A DNA stretch of 64,000 nucleotides, from assembly GCF_000316665.1 (NCBI RefSeq), contig NC_019678.1, positions 1,302,001 through 1,366,000 on the forward strand, read 5' to 3'. Of the stretch, positions 1 through 9,124 are shown piece by piece (within the stretch, counting starts at the first letter, position 1; every line of letters starts with the position of its first letter). The position numbers and the translations under genes are program-made. Source of the stretch: Rivularia sp. PCC 7116 (GTDB lineage: Bacteria > Cyanobacteriota > Cyanobacteriia > Cyanobacteriales > Nostocaceae). Under the pieces are notes generated by a model that saw only the letters and a program-made list of their open reading frames with translations, was not told the origin of the DNA and made no database searches.

Positions 1-215
1 CCGTCAAGTTGCACGGTGTGAGGTACTAATGCTTGAGCATTTACCCTTTTAGGAGATACGCTCAAAAAGCTACATAAAAATAGAACAGAAATTAATCCAA
101 CTCGTTTAGGCACATTACCACCCATTCTTAGCCACAAATTAAGGAATCTTTCAGATAGCTTAAACCATCTGGGCTGTTGATGACAGCTAAATTTTTCAAT
201 CATTTGTCTTTCCAT
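1..215 (-). CDS. N-terminal part of an exported protein, probably a TPR-repeat protein (runs off the window)
   Basis: An open frame on the minus strand runs off the left edge, so only about 71 N-terminal residues are visible. It has a basic start (MERQMIEKF), then a hydrophobic stretch near residues 39-52 and an AQA signal-peptidase-like site, followed by ALVPHTVQLD. That N-terminus resembles, from memory, cyanobacterial tetratricopeptide-repeat proteins; the repeats themselves lie outside the window. In-frame ATGs exist at 215, 203 and 125; I chose 215 because the frame is open from there, but 203 is nearly as good. It is divergent from the ABC-exporter operon, sharing the spacer 216-548. 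The reading frame is well supported, the family only moderately. Confidence 0.55.
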   Translation of the reverse strand, partial: MERQMIEKFSCHQQPRWFKLSERFLNLWLRMGGNVPKRVGLISVLFLCSFLSVSPKRVNAQALVPHTVQLD

Positions 216-548
216 AGGGGTGTAAATTCCATATCCAACATTTTTGTTTGGCACTCTTGTAAAAAACTAATTAATCGTGACTAAAGTCACCCTGCTTTTG
301 GAAGTCATATACAAGCCCAAAAGGCTACTATTAAAGAAGTTAAGCAAATACAATTAGTCGCTGTTTTTTATTTTTATCTTCTTTCTTTGATATGAAATGC
401 CTTGCGCGAAGGTAGATAGTTGAACATCGGTTTACTCCCTTAAAGCGAAATACTGTATTTGTAAGACTTTGCCGTTAATCTATCAGTTCCGTAAGGGCAT
501 ATCCTACTTTACATTACCTAAACTCCTTATATTTTTATCGCTGTTGTT
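216..548. other. Divergent intergenic spacer (333 bp)
   Basis: This AT-rich spacer lies between two divergent genes and must carry both promoters. I see no recognisable gene, strong inverted repeat or clear operator in it. Confidence 0.5.
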
Positions 549-2015
549 ATGGCTACACCCATAGAAATTCCCGTAATCGGCAAAGTTAAACGAGTACCTC
601 GCTGGCTGATAGCTGTTTTTGCAACAGGAATTGTAGTTGCTGGTGCAACGACTACTTATATTGTTGTCAACAGAACCAACAACAAACAAGACATAACAAA
701 ACTTACTGTTCCCGTACAAGAAAAAAATGTCACTTTACTTCTGAATGCTAGCGGAAAAGTTGTGCCAGTTCAAAGTGTTAATATCAGCCCTAAAAATCCC
801 GGCACAGTAACCCAATTGTATGTGGAACAAGGGGATAAAGTAAGGCAGGGGCAAGTTCTCGCCAGAATGGATAGTGCAGATATTCAGGCGAGAATTTTAC
901 AAGCTCGTGCTAACTTAGCACAACAGCAAGCAAGATTAGACCAACAAAAAGCCGGTTCTCGTCCGCAAGAAATTAGTCAAGCTAAAGCGCGCTTATCACA
1001 AGCTCAAGCACAATTAGCCGCAGCTCGTTCGGGAAATCGTCCCCAAGAAATTGCTCAAGCACAAGCACAAGTAAATGCCGCCTCCTCAAGAGTTGATTTA
1101 ACTAACGAACAGGTGAGGCGTTACCGTAATTTATACAATCAAGGGGCTGTAGAAAAAGAAAGATTAGATCAATTTGTTAGCGAAGACAAAACGGCTCAAG
1201 CAAATTTAGTGGAAGCGCAAAAAAGATTAGCTTTATTAAAAAGCGGCAGTCGTTCTGAAGAAATCGCTCGGCTCGAAGCAGCAGTCGCAGAAGCACGCGC
1301 TCAATTACAGTTATTAGAAAGTGGTTCTCGTCCAGAAGAAATTGCTCAAGCAAAAGCGGCAGTGAGTGGTGCACAAGCACAACTTAAGACGGAGCAGGTA
1401 AATTTAAACAACACAATTATCCGCGCTCCATTTAGCGGTATTATTACTCAGAAGTTCGCTAATATTGGTGCATTTGTAACGCCTACGACATCAGCATCTA
1501 CTAGTGCATCAGCCACATCAAGTTCTATAGTCGCCCTTGCGAGGGGACTAGAAGTGTTAGCCAACGTACCCGAAGCCGATATCGGAAAAATCAAGGTAGG
1601 GCAAGAAGTAGAAATTGTTGCAGATGCTTATCCAGAGCAAGTATTTAAAGGAAATGTACGTTTAATTGCTCCTGAAGCCGTCAACGAACAAGGAGTTACA
1701 TTATTTCAAGTCAGAGTCGCAATTACTACAGGTAGAGACAAACTGCGTTCCGGCTTAAACGTAAATCTGACTTTTTTAGGTGATGATGTTAATGCATTAT
1801 GGCTACCAACAGTTGCTATTGTCACAGAAAAAGGTCAAACAGGTGTACTGATACCAGATGAAAATAACAAAGCAAAATTTAACGAAGTCACAATTGGCTC
1901 GCAAGTAGGAAACGAAACTCAAATATTGGAAGGATTACAACTCGGCGATCGCATTTTTACCAGCCCGCCAGATGATTACAAAATCAAGAAAAAGTTAGAG
2001 AAACGCAGTCAGTAA
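549..2015 (+). CDS. HlyD/MacA-family periplasmic adaptor (membrane fusion protein) of an ABC exporter
   Basis: This should be an inner-membrane-anchored adaptor linking an ABC exporter to the outer membrane. A single N-terminal membrane segment (about residues 19-40) is followed by a lipoyl-like half (about 65-110, with GTVTQLYVEQGDKV), a long Ala/Gln-rich coiled-coil hairpin (about 110-285), the second lipoyl half (IIRAPFSGIIT, about 290-300) and a beta-barrel C-terminus. The hairpin carries four copies of a G-[SN]-R-[PS]-[QE]-E-I motif near residues 136, 161, 232 and 258. It is followed by the permease and ATPase genes, the MacAB/DevBCA order. At 488 aa it has normal length for DevB-like adaptors. 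The stop codon at 2013-2015 is already the first unit of an STRR array. Confidence 0.88.
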   Translation: MATPIEIPVIGKVKRVPRWLIAVFATGIVVAGATTTYIVVNRTNNKQDITKLTVPVQEKNVTLLLNASGKVVPVQSVNISPKNPGTVTQLYVEQGDKVRQGQVLARMDSADIQARILQARANLAQQQARLDQQKAGSRPQEISQAKARLSQAQAQLAAARSGNRPQEIAQAQAQVNAASSRVDLTNEQVRRYRNLYNQGAVEKERLDQFVSEDKTAQANLVEAQKRLALLKSGSRSEEIARLEAAVAEARAQLQLLESGSRPEEIAQAKAAVSGAQAQLKTEQVNLNNTIIRAPFSGIITQKFANIGAFVTPTTSASTSASATSSSIVALARGLEVLANVPEADIGKIKVGQEVEIVADAYPEQVFKGNVRLIAPEAVNEQGVTLFQVRVAITTGRDKLRSGLNVNLTFLGDDVNALWLPTVAIVTEKGQTGVLIPDENNKAKFNEVTIGSQVGNETQILEGLQLGDRIFTSPPDDYKIKKKLEKRSQ

Positions 2016-2110
2016 TAGGTAATAGGTAATAGGTAATAGGTAATAGGTTTATAACTTCTTTCACCTAACTCCTAACCACTAACAACTAACAACTAACAAC
2101 CAACAACTAA
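2013..2110. repeat. STRR heptamer arrays (TAATAGG and CTAACAA units)
   Basis: About five tandem TAATAGG heptamers (2013-2048) are followed by a second array of CTAACAA/CTAACCA heptamers (about 2063-2110). They fill the spacer between adaptor and permease genes and include the adaptor stop codon. Such short tandemly repeated repetitive sequences are typical of Nostocales. Confidence 0.9.
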
Positions 2111-2113
2111 TAA

Positions 2114-3334
2114 ATGAATTTTGCAGAAAGCGTGCAAATGGCAGGAAAAACCCTGCTATCAAATAAATTACGTAGCGCTCTTACAATGTTAGGCATTGTT
2201 ATCGGTAACGCTTCGGTAATAGCCATGATTGGAATTGGTGAAGGAGGACAAAAATTTGTTAACAAACAGTTGGAATCTCTCGGTCCTAACGTACTATTTG
2301 TAATTCCGGGAAATCAAGAAACTCAACGAATTACCTTTGAGATTCCGAAAACTTTAGTGTTGGCAGATGCCCAAGCAATTGCTACTCAAGTCCCAACTGT
2401 GGCGGGAGTTGCGCCGGAGTTAAACAGAAGGTATGTAGTTACTTACGGCAATCGAAACACCGATGTGAATATAATCGGTACAACTCCAGGCTTTCCACTA
2501 GTGCGGGATTTTGAAGTTGATAAAGGGCGTTTTTTTAACGAAATAGATATAAAACGCAGCAATCAAGTAGCTGTATTAGGTGCCGACTTAACAGAAAAAC
2601 TTTTTGGCAGCGTTAACCCTTTAGGAAAACAAATAAGGATTAAAAATACCAGCTTTCAAATTATTGGAACTTTAGTTGGTAAAGGTTCGGGATTAGGAGG
2701 TGCTAATTACGATGAAGCCGCATTAATACCTGTCACAACTTCGGCAAATCGACTTGTAGGAAAAAATTCTCCCTATGGAATTGCCTTAGATTATCTTGTA
2801 GTTTCTGCAACTAATGGTAATACCGTTGACGCAGCAGAGTTTCAAATTAGAAATTTATTGCGTTTGCGCCATAAAATAACTGGTGAAGATGACTTTACCG
2901 TTCGTTCTCAAAAAGATGCTCAGCAGACAGTTGGTCAAATTACCGGTGCGTTAACAATTATGTTGGCTGCAATTGCCAGCATTTCTTTGTTTGTCGGCGG
3001 CATCGGGATCATGAATATTATGCTTGTTTCCGTTACCGAAAGAACCCAAGAAATTGGACTCAGAAAAGCAATTGGCGCAACTCAACAAGATATCTTATTA
3101 CAGTTCATGATTGAAGCAGTAATTGTTTCAGCCGCAGGAGGTTTAATTGGTACTGCTGTTGGCGTTAGCGGCATTATGCTAGTTGCAGCCCTCAGCCCGT
3201 TAGAAGCCGGAATCTCAACTGTAGCAATCGTTTCCGCCGTCGGAGTTTCTGGAGCGATTGGTTTATTTTTTGGTGTTGTTCCCGCACGTCGCGCTGCCAA
3301 ATTAGACCCAATTGTTGCCTTGAGAAGCGCTTAA
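2114..3334 (+). CDS. MacB/FtsX-type ABC transporter permease
   Basis: This is the membrane subunit of the exporter encoded with the flanking adaptor and ATPase. It has an N-terminal transmembrane helix (about 15-40, with KLRSALTMLGIVIGNASVIAM, the MacB_PCD start), a large periplasmic domain (about 60-270) and a C-terminal FtsX block of three helices with the family signature IGIMNIMLVSVTERTQEIGL near residue 298. At 406 aa it lacks the fused nucleotide-binding domain of E. coli MacB, so the ATPase comes from the separate downstream gene. It starts right after an STRR array. Substrates of related cyanobacterial systems include lipids (heterocyst glycolipid exporter DevBCA); the substrate here cannot be read from the sequence. 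Confidence 0.88.
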   Translation: MNFAESVQMAGKTLLSNKLRSALTMLGIVIGNASVIAMIGIGEGGQKFVNKQLESLGPNVLFVIPGNQETQRITFEIPKTLVLADAQAIATQVPTVAGVAPELNRRYVVTYGNRNTDVNIIGTTPGFPLVRDFEVDKGRFFNEIDIKRSNQVAVLGADLTEKLFGSVNPLGKQIRIKNTSFQIIGTLVGKGSGLGGANYDEAALIPVTTSANRLVGKNSPYGIALDYLVVSATNGNTVDAAEFQIRNLLRLRHKITGEDDFTVRSQKDAQQTVGQITGALTIMLAAIASISLFVGGIGIMNIMLVSVTERTQEIGLRKAIGATQQDILLQFMIEAVIVSAAGGLIGTAVGVSGIMLVAALSPLEAGISTVAIVSAVGVSGAIGLFFGVVPARRAAKLDPIVALRSA

Positions 3335-3512
3335 ACAGTGAGCAGTTATCAGTGAGCAGTTACCAATAATGCGGTATTGGGCATCGGGAATTGGTAATCA
3401 TATAGAAGTTTTAAATTCATAACTCCTCATTTCTAGTTTCTTTAATCCAAAATTTTACAAATCCTAATTCCTAACTACTAACTACTAACTACTAACTACT
3501 AACTACTAGCAG
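3333..3512. repeat. STRR arrays between permease and ATPase genes
   Basis: The spacer opens with AACAGTGAGCAGTTA-type heptamers (3333-3363) and ends with about six CTAACTA heptamers (about 3468-3508), directly before the ATPase start. The first 15-mer also occurs exactly inside the Fd-GOGAT coding sequence at about 59350. Confidence 0.85.
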
Positions 3513-4229
3513 ATGACTAATACAATAATTCGTTTGGAAGATATTTTTAAAATTTACGGTAGCGGAATAACTGAGGTTAAAGCCCTTAATAATGTCAATT
3601 TGGTTGTAGAAGAAGGCGAATATTGCTCAATAATGGGACCTAGCGGTTCTGGTAAGTCTACAGCAATGAATATTATCGGCTGTTTAGATCGTCCCACATC
3701 AGGAAATTATTATTTAGATAATGTAGATGTGGCACAGATGGATGATACCCAATTAGCGCATATTCGCAATAAAAAATTAGGTTTCGTTTTCCAGCAGTTC
3801 CATTTATTACAGCAACTGACAGCCCTTGAAAATGTTATGCTACCAATGCTTTACGCTAGCGTACCTACTAATGAAAGAAGGGATAGGGGAATCGAAGCTT
3901 TAAAAAGAGTCGGTTTAGAAAATCGTTTGAATAACAAACCAAATCAGCTATCGGGAGGGCAACAACAACGTGTAGCGATCGCCCGCGCAATTGTTAATCG
4001 TCCAGTAGTACTTTTAGCCGATGAACCAACAGGGGCACTTGATTCGCGTACAACTCAAGAAGTTTTAGATATTTTTAGCGAACTAAATTCCACTGGAATC
4101 ACCGTAGTTATGGTGACTCACGAACCAGAAGTAGCCAGCCAAACACAGCGTATTGTTTGGTTTCGCGACGGTGAAGTTATACACTCACATTTAACTCCAG
4201 ATGATTTAAGTACCGTCGCTGTATCTTGA
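3513..4229 (+). CDS. ABC transporter ATP-binding protein (MacB/LolD/DevA type)
   Basis: This is the motor ATPase of the exporter operon. Walker [10 protein letters not shown] lies at residues 43-51, the Q-loop at VFQQF (about 92-96), the ABC signature LSGGQQQR at 146-153, Walker B VVLLADE at 165-171, followed by the D-loop (GALD) and the switch histidine in VTHE. The spacing and the sequence around [12 protein letters not shown] are typical of the LolD/MacB/DevA exporter subfamily. At 238 aa it has full length. It is the third gene after adaptor and permease. Nothing is odd apart from the STRR array at its 5' side. Confidence 0.93.
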   Translation: MTNTIIRLEDIFKIYGSGITEVKALNNVNLVVEEGEYCSIMGPSGSGKSTAMNIIGCLDRPTSGNYYLDNVDVAQMDDTQLAHIRNKKLGFVFQQFHLLQQLTALENVMLPMLYASVPTNERRDRGIEALKRVGLENRLNNKPNQLSGGQQQRVAIARAIVNRPVVLLADEPTGALDSRTTQEVLDIFSELNSTGITVVMVTHEPEVASQTQRIVWFRDGEVIHSHLTPDDLSTVAVS

Positions 4230-4254
4230 TAAGGTTAAAGATTAGGAGTTGAAA

Positions 4255-4312
4255 TTTTTCCCAATGCCCCATGCCCAATTACCAATTACCAATTCCCAAT
4301 CCCCATTTCCTA
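4255..4312. repeat. STRR-like array (ACCAATT / CCCAATG heptamers)
   Basis: Heptameric C/A-rich units fill the convergent spacer between the ABC ATPase gene and the HAD gene and reach its stop codon. Confidence 0.65.
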
Positions 4313-4948
4313 ATCACAATTTTTCGTAACTTCCACTAACTCTTGGGGATGATGAATTAAAAAATCCGGACTCTCTTTACTCAATGCTTGTTGTGAATTA
4401 AAACCCCAAGTGACACTACAGACTTTAACATGAGCTTTTTTTGAGGCTTCTATATCTCTAGTTTCATCCCCTACATACAAAACTTCTTCTGTTTTTATCT
4501 GTTTTTGCCTCAAGACATTATTAATTATCGTAGTTTTCCCAAAAATTGTGACTCCAGCATGGACAAACTCAAAAAGGTGATCTAAATTATTTACTCTCAA
4601 AAACTCTTCGACGTTACTTTTAGAATTAGAAGTTATAATACCTAACCTATTTCCATTGTCTTTAAGCTCAACCAGAGCCTCACCTATTCCTGAAATTGGT
4701 TGTAATTCGGGAATTTTATTTTTCAATTCTTTTTTAACTTTTTTCAGCAAAAAAGGTATTTTAAATAAAGGAATCCCAGAGTACTTAAATATTTCTCTAG
4801 AAGTTAAATTTTTCAGTATTACAAATTCTTCTGGAGTAATTTGTGCGTAACCAAACTCTACAGCTAAACTATTGGCAATACTCACTAATGCATCTACTGT
4901 ATCGGCGATTGTGCCATCAAAATCAAAAATAATTACTTTCTGAGTCAT
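4310..4948 (-). CDS. HAD-family hydrolase, phosphoglycolate-phosphatase-like
   Basis: This is a haloacid-dehalogenase-superfamily phosphatase. Motif I is DFDGT near residue 9 (nucleophile Asp9, acid Asp11), motif II is the IITSN block, and motif IV is VGDETRDIEAS. The cap region fits the Gph/PpaX type; the substrate is not deducible. The frame is open upstream to 4990, but that would overlap queG; the ATG at 4948 (MTQKVIIFDFDGT) lies 10 bases after the queG stop and gives the normal family N-terminus, so I chose it. It is probably cotranscribed with queG. Confidence 0.82.
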   Translation of the reverse strand: MTQKVIIFDFDGTIADTVDALVSIANSLAVEFGYAQITPEEFVILKNLTSREIFKYSGIPLFKIPFLLKKVKKELKNKIPELQPISGIGEALVELKDNGNRLGIITSNSKSNVEEFLRVNNLDHLFEFVHAGVTIFGKTTIINNVLRQKQIKTEEVLYVGDETRDIEASKKAHVKVCSVTWGFNSQQALSKESPDFLIHHPQELVEVTKNCD

Positions 4949-4958
4949 TCTTTCGCTG

Positions 4959-5900
<942 letters not shown>

Positions 5901-6117
5901 TTATCTTATTTTAAGATTTGCCCGAAAACGGCACCCCTATCATATACCGCGATTGCGATCCCCAGTTTTATATTTCCTAATTCACCTATTTGTAAATTTT
6001 ATTTGCAATTTATTAAGTTTGTATGCAAAATGGCAATTGGAAGGTAAAGCAACATACACACAGCCTTCCAAGCATGGACAATCTCGCTACGAAGTTTATA
6101 AAAAAATGGTGCCTGAT

Positions 6118-6636
6118 ATGACTTTCTCTACAGATTCAATCAAGAACAATTTCTCCAACGCTTTTGACTACGATACTCAGTTAATTGATGCAGTAAATTC
6201 TACTGTCAACGTGTTCAAAAGCCTTTCAGTAGACGATCAGTTAGCTGTGCTTTGGTTTGCTTATACTGAAATGGGGCGTTCCATTACTCCTGCTGCTACA
6301 GGTGCAGCACGATTGCAGCTAGCGGAGGGTTTGCTCAATCAAATCAAGCAAATGTCTCATTCCGAACAACTACAGGCAATGCGCGATTTAGCAGCTAAGA
6401 ATAACACCCAAATTTCTCGCTCCTACGGCATTCTCAGTGCGAATACAAAGTTGGCTTTTTGGTATGAATTATCAGAATTGATGGTTAAAGGCTTTGTTGT
6501 ACCAATGCCATCGAATTATCAATTGTCTCGTGATGGTTCACAAGTATTAGAAGCAGTTAAGGGGCTTGATTTTGGTCAACAAATCACTGTTCTTCGCAAG
6601 GTTGTTACCGATATGGGAGTTGACGCTTTAGCGTAA
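6118..6636 (+). CDS. Helical carotenoid protein (OCP N-terminal-domain homolog)
   Basis: This is an all-helical carotenoid-binding protein homologous to the N-terminal domain of the orange carotenoid protein, involved in photoprotection (singlet-oxygen quenching, and in some clades phycobilisome quenching). Seen in sequence: LAVLWFAYTEMG, the AARLQLAE block, LAFWYELSELMVKGFVVPMP with NYQLS, and QQITVLRKVV, all in the OCP order. The C-terminal domain is absent and is encoded separately just downstream. The frame is open from 5953, but the first 55 codons do not resemble the family; MTFSTDS at 6118 matches the usual N-terminus, with 6106 as alternative. Length is 172 aa. The HCP clade cannot be assigned by eye. 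Confidence 0.88.
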   Translation: MTFSTDSIKNNFSNAFDYDTQLIDAVNSTVNVFKSLSVDDQLAVLWFAYTEMGRSITPAATGAARLQLAEGLLNQIKQMSHSEQLQAMRDLAAKNNTQISRSYGILSANTKLAFWYELSELMVKGFVVPMPSNYQLSRDGSQVLEAVKGLDFGQQITVLRKVVTDMGVDALA

Positions 6637-6938
6637 GAACTGAATATCGTTACATTTTCAACTTGACGAAAACAGGCAGATTTCTATAGTGTTACTGCCT
6701 TTGTATAAGATTTATTTGTCCTAGTTCAATACAACCGTAGATTGTGGGGTGGGGGTTATTTACCCACCTTGCATTTGTTTTACATAAATCCCTAATTAAC
6801 TAATTGTATTTATGCTTAATTACGATTTATACCCAAAGGAGTAGTTTACTTACAGTAGATTATTTCTCAAGCAGCTTTTGAGTTCGTTGAATTTTATATT
6901 CAAATAATTAATATAAGTTATTTATAAGGATGATTAAG
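6637..6938. other. HCP-CTDH spacer with a short G/C hairpin
   Basis: About 300 bp separates the two carotenoid protein genes. A GGTGGG...CCCACC inverted repeat (about 6750-6774) could act as a weak terminator or processing site. AAGGA at 6926-6930 is a Shine-Dalgarno sequence for the downstream ATG at 6939. Confidence 0.4.
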
Positions 6939-7349
6939 ATGAGTACAGTGCAATTCAAAGAATCGATCCTAACTGAAGTTATCAACGAACCAACCATACA
7001 GCAATATTTTAAAAGTCTAAATGCAGGTGATTACGATAAAACCGCTTCCTTATTTGCAGAAAACGGTGTTATGAATCCCCCTTTTGAATCTGGGATTACT
7101 GGAAGGAATGCGATTTTAAGTTATTTAAACAAGGAAGCAGTTGATATTAAAGCTTATCCTGAAACTGAAGCCCAGAGCAAAGTTTTAGAAGCCAACCAAA
7201 GCCAAATTTTAGTTATGGGTAGAGTCGAAACTCCTTGGTTTGCTATAAACGCATCTTGGCAGTTTGTTCTAAATGAAAATCTTCAAATTTCAGATGTGAA
7301 AATCAAACTTTTAGCTTCCATGCAAGAACTATTCAGCTTAAAGCCATAG
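6939..7349 (+). CDS. CTDH: OCP C-terminal-domain homolog (NTF2-like carotenoid carrier)
   Basis: This NTF2-fold protein is homologous to the sensor domain of OCP. Known CTDHs bind a keto-carotenoid as dimers and hand it to helical carotenoid proteins. Visible are NEPTIQQYFKSLNAGDYD (with the Tyr corresponding to the OCP carotenoid-contacting tyrosine), the VMGRVETPWF block, the SWQF tryptophan and LLASMQELF. The frame opens at 6930, but AAGGA at 6926-6930 is ideally spaced (8 nt) for ATG 6939, so I use that start (136 aa). The protein contains no cysteine, unlike CTDHs that form disulfide dimers. It sits directly behind the HCP gene, so the two form a split-OCP pair. Confidence 0.87.
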   Translation: MSTVQFKESILTEVINEPTIQQYFKSLNAGDYDKTASLFAENGVMNPPFESGITGRNAILSYLNKEAVDIKAYPETEAQSKVLEANQSQILVMGRVETPWFAINASWQFVLNENLQISDVKIKLLASMQELFSLKP

Positions 7350-7411
7350 TATTTAAAATGTGGTAAATGTTGAAAGTACTTGAACAAGTAGCAGCTCAAA
7401 ATTATTTATGC

Positions 7412-7858
7412 CTAACTTTTACTTGCTGTAGCCTGTTCTAAGGAGCGTAGTAATAATTTTCGTCCTAACTCAATACCAGAAGGAGCGCATTGCCAATCAG
7501 GATGAGCGCTCATTAGTAAACTATCCAAAGTTTCTCTATCGAATAAATGCCATACTGGAGCGTTATCCGCTTCTATTTCGATAGCGTAACAGTTGGAGCT
7601 AATGCAATAAATTGTACAGCTACTAGCAATTCTTTCTAAAGCCATTTGTTCGCCAGGTTGAAGCGAGCGAAACTTTTTCATAGCCAGCTTCATCTCATCC
7701 ATAGATGAAACTATTAGTCCTGGAATCGCAACCACAAGGGTATTCTCACTATTGACCTTAATCCAGTAGTGACGAGTGGGGTCTATTCCTTCTAGCCAAG
7801 GCAATTCATCATCTAAACGGTAACGCGGCGATAAACAAAACGAGGCTTTCATATGCAT
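7412..7858 (-). CDS. Conserved hypothetical protein (cyanobacterial)
   Basis: I do not recognise a named family. From ATG 7858 (MHMKASFCLSPRYRLDDELP) it encodes about 148 aa of mixed alpha/beta character with no signal peptide or membrane segment; the open frame continues upstream to 7921, but those residues look non-coding. Notable stretches are PWLEGIDPTRHYWIKV, LVVAIPGLIV and a C-terminal HPDWQCAPSGIELGRKLL. It is convergent with the CTDH gene. Confidence 0.6.
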   Translation of the reverse strand: MHMKASFCLSPRYRLDDELPWLEGIDPTRHYWIKVNSENTLVVAIPGLIVSSMDEMKLAMKKFRSLQPGEQMALERIASSCTIYCISSNCYAIEIEADNAPVWHLFDRETLDSLLMSAHPDWQCAPSGIELGRKLLLRSLEQATASKS

Positions 7859-7921
7859 CGTTAACAATTTTATTATTATGGTATTCAAATCAATTTGAGC
7901 TAATCGATACTTGGTAAACAA

Positions 7922-8671
7922 CGGCAGCTAATTTATTATTTTGTAGTCAGCCTCTACCTACCAGCACATAGATAATTAGCTCAAGATGTAGTCACCATTA
8001 TTCAATAATTGCCAGGTGTAAATCAAACAATCTTAGTAAAAGTTATCATATGGATTAAATATTATTAACTTCTAGATTTTGTCAAAATAATTGCAATATA
8101 CATCCATATGCTTGTAGGGTAGGCAAAATTTTTTGTAGATTAACTTCGCGCATTATTAAGGCGGTTAGGCGGCGTGGATGTTTTTGCTTTATTATCGCCG
8201 TGTCGTTGTGTAGTTTAGAGAAAATCTGAACGTAGTAATAAGGCTTATAGCGTCACGCTCCGAAGTCCTGAAGCTCTGATAGGATTGATCCGCAAAAATA
8301 CAAGACATAAGAAGCAAAAGCCTATATGGTAGGCAAAGCCTAATAAAGCCGTACCTTTGCATAAAAAAATACCCCTCTTCTTATCAAAGAGAGAGGAAAG
8401 TAATTGGAAACATTTAAGTCTATGCCTACCCAAACAAAGCTCACCCACCAGGGTTTTGATTGTTTAGCCGCATCGTTATAAAGCGTCAGAACAAATATTT
8501 TTTATTTTTTAAACAGGGATACTCCTAGATGATTAAATAGGAATTTATAATCTCTAAAGAGATAGCAAAACAGCCGAAAAAATTGTCAAAACTTATTTAT
8601 CTAACATTTACGTTTTCTAAAGAGATTTTTAAAATTAAGGTCTGAGAGCTAAATTTTGCCTAAATGAATAA
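7922..8671. other. Long intergenic region (about 750 bp)
   Basis: This AT-rich spacer lies behind the RsbW-like gene. The only structure I see is a degenerate copy of a palindromic repeat at about 8366-8397 (CCTCTTCTTATC... AGAGAGG), related to the repeat at 19543-19603. A 67-codon minus-strand frame at 8245-8448 has no support as a gene. Confidence 0.45.
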
Positions 8672-9121
8672 TTAATGATTGATTTTTTCTTGAACTTTGT
8701 CTGCTGTTTCAGGCAAACTAGCTTCTAATTTAAGACAATTAGCGCCATTAACTTGCAATTCGTACTCTACCTTATCCATCAAACGGTTCATAATCAGCCA
8801 GCCATAACCACCTTCTTGCTTTTCTATCGGACTCGGAGGAAAGTAAGTAGACATATCATAACCTTCGCCTTTGTCCCAAACTTCTAAAGCCAAATCTCTT
8901 TGCTCTAGTTCCAAGCGAATCAAAATAGGGACTTGTGGTTGTTCCTTATGAGCATGGCGGACTACATTTGAGTAAGCTTCTACTAAAACTAAACGTAAAC
9001 GATTGGATTGTCGCGTCCAATCAACCGATTCTCCTAATTCTGTTTGTAAGCATCCAAGCAGCCAGGTTTCTACGACATTTAAATACTTCAAGTCACTCGG
9101 TACGTGAAGTTCGCTTTTCAT
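8672..9121 (-). CDS. RsbW-like anti-sigma factor / serine kinase (HATPase_c)
   Basis: This is a small GHKL-type ATPase of the RsbW/SpoIIAB type, which in known systems phosphorylates a STAS antagonist and binds a sigma factor or other target. The N-box is EAYSNVVRHAH (about residues 48-58), the G1 box DKGEGYD, and a GGYGW G2-like motif follows. Length 149 aa is typical. Its ATG lies 3 bases after the stop of the upstream phosphatase gene, so the two are translationally linked and form the kinase and phosphatase arms of a partner-switching module. No sigma factor or STAS gene is adjacent; a STAS protein is encoded at 37617-37943. Confidence 0.88.
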   Translation of the reverse strand: MKSELHVPSDLKYLNVVETWLLGCLQTELGESVDWTRQSNRLRLVLVEAYSNVVRHAHKEQPQVPILIRLELEQRDLALEVWDKGEGYDMSTYFPPSPIEKQEGGYGWLIMNRLMDKVEYELQVNGANCLKLEASLPETADKVQEKINH

Positions 9122-9124
9122 TGT

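Noticed and set aside
5953-6117. N-terminal extension of the helical carotenoid protein
   Set aside because: It does not resemble OCP or HCP N-termini; MTFSTDS at 6118 does.
8245-8448. 67-codon minus-strand frame
   Set aside because: No ribosome-binding site, no family resemblance, and part of it overlaps a degenerate palindromic repeat.
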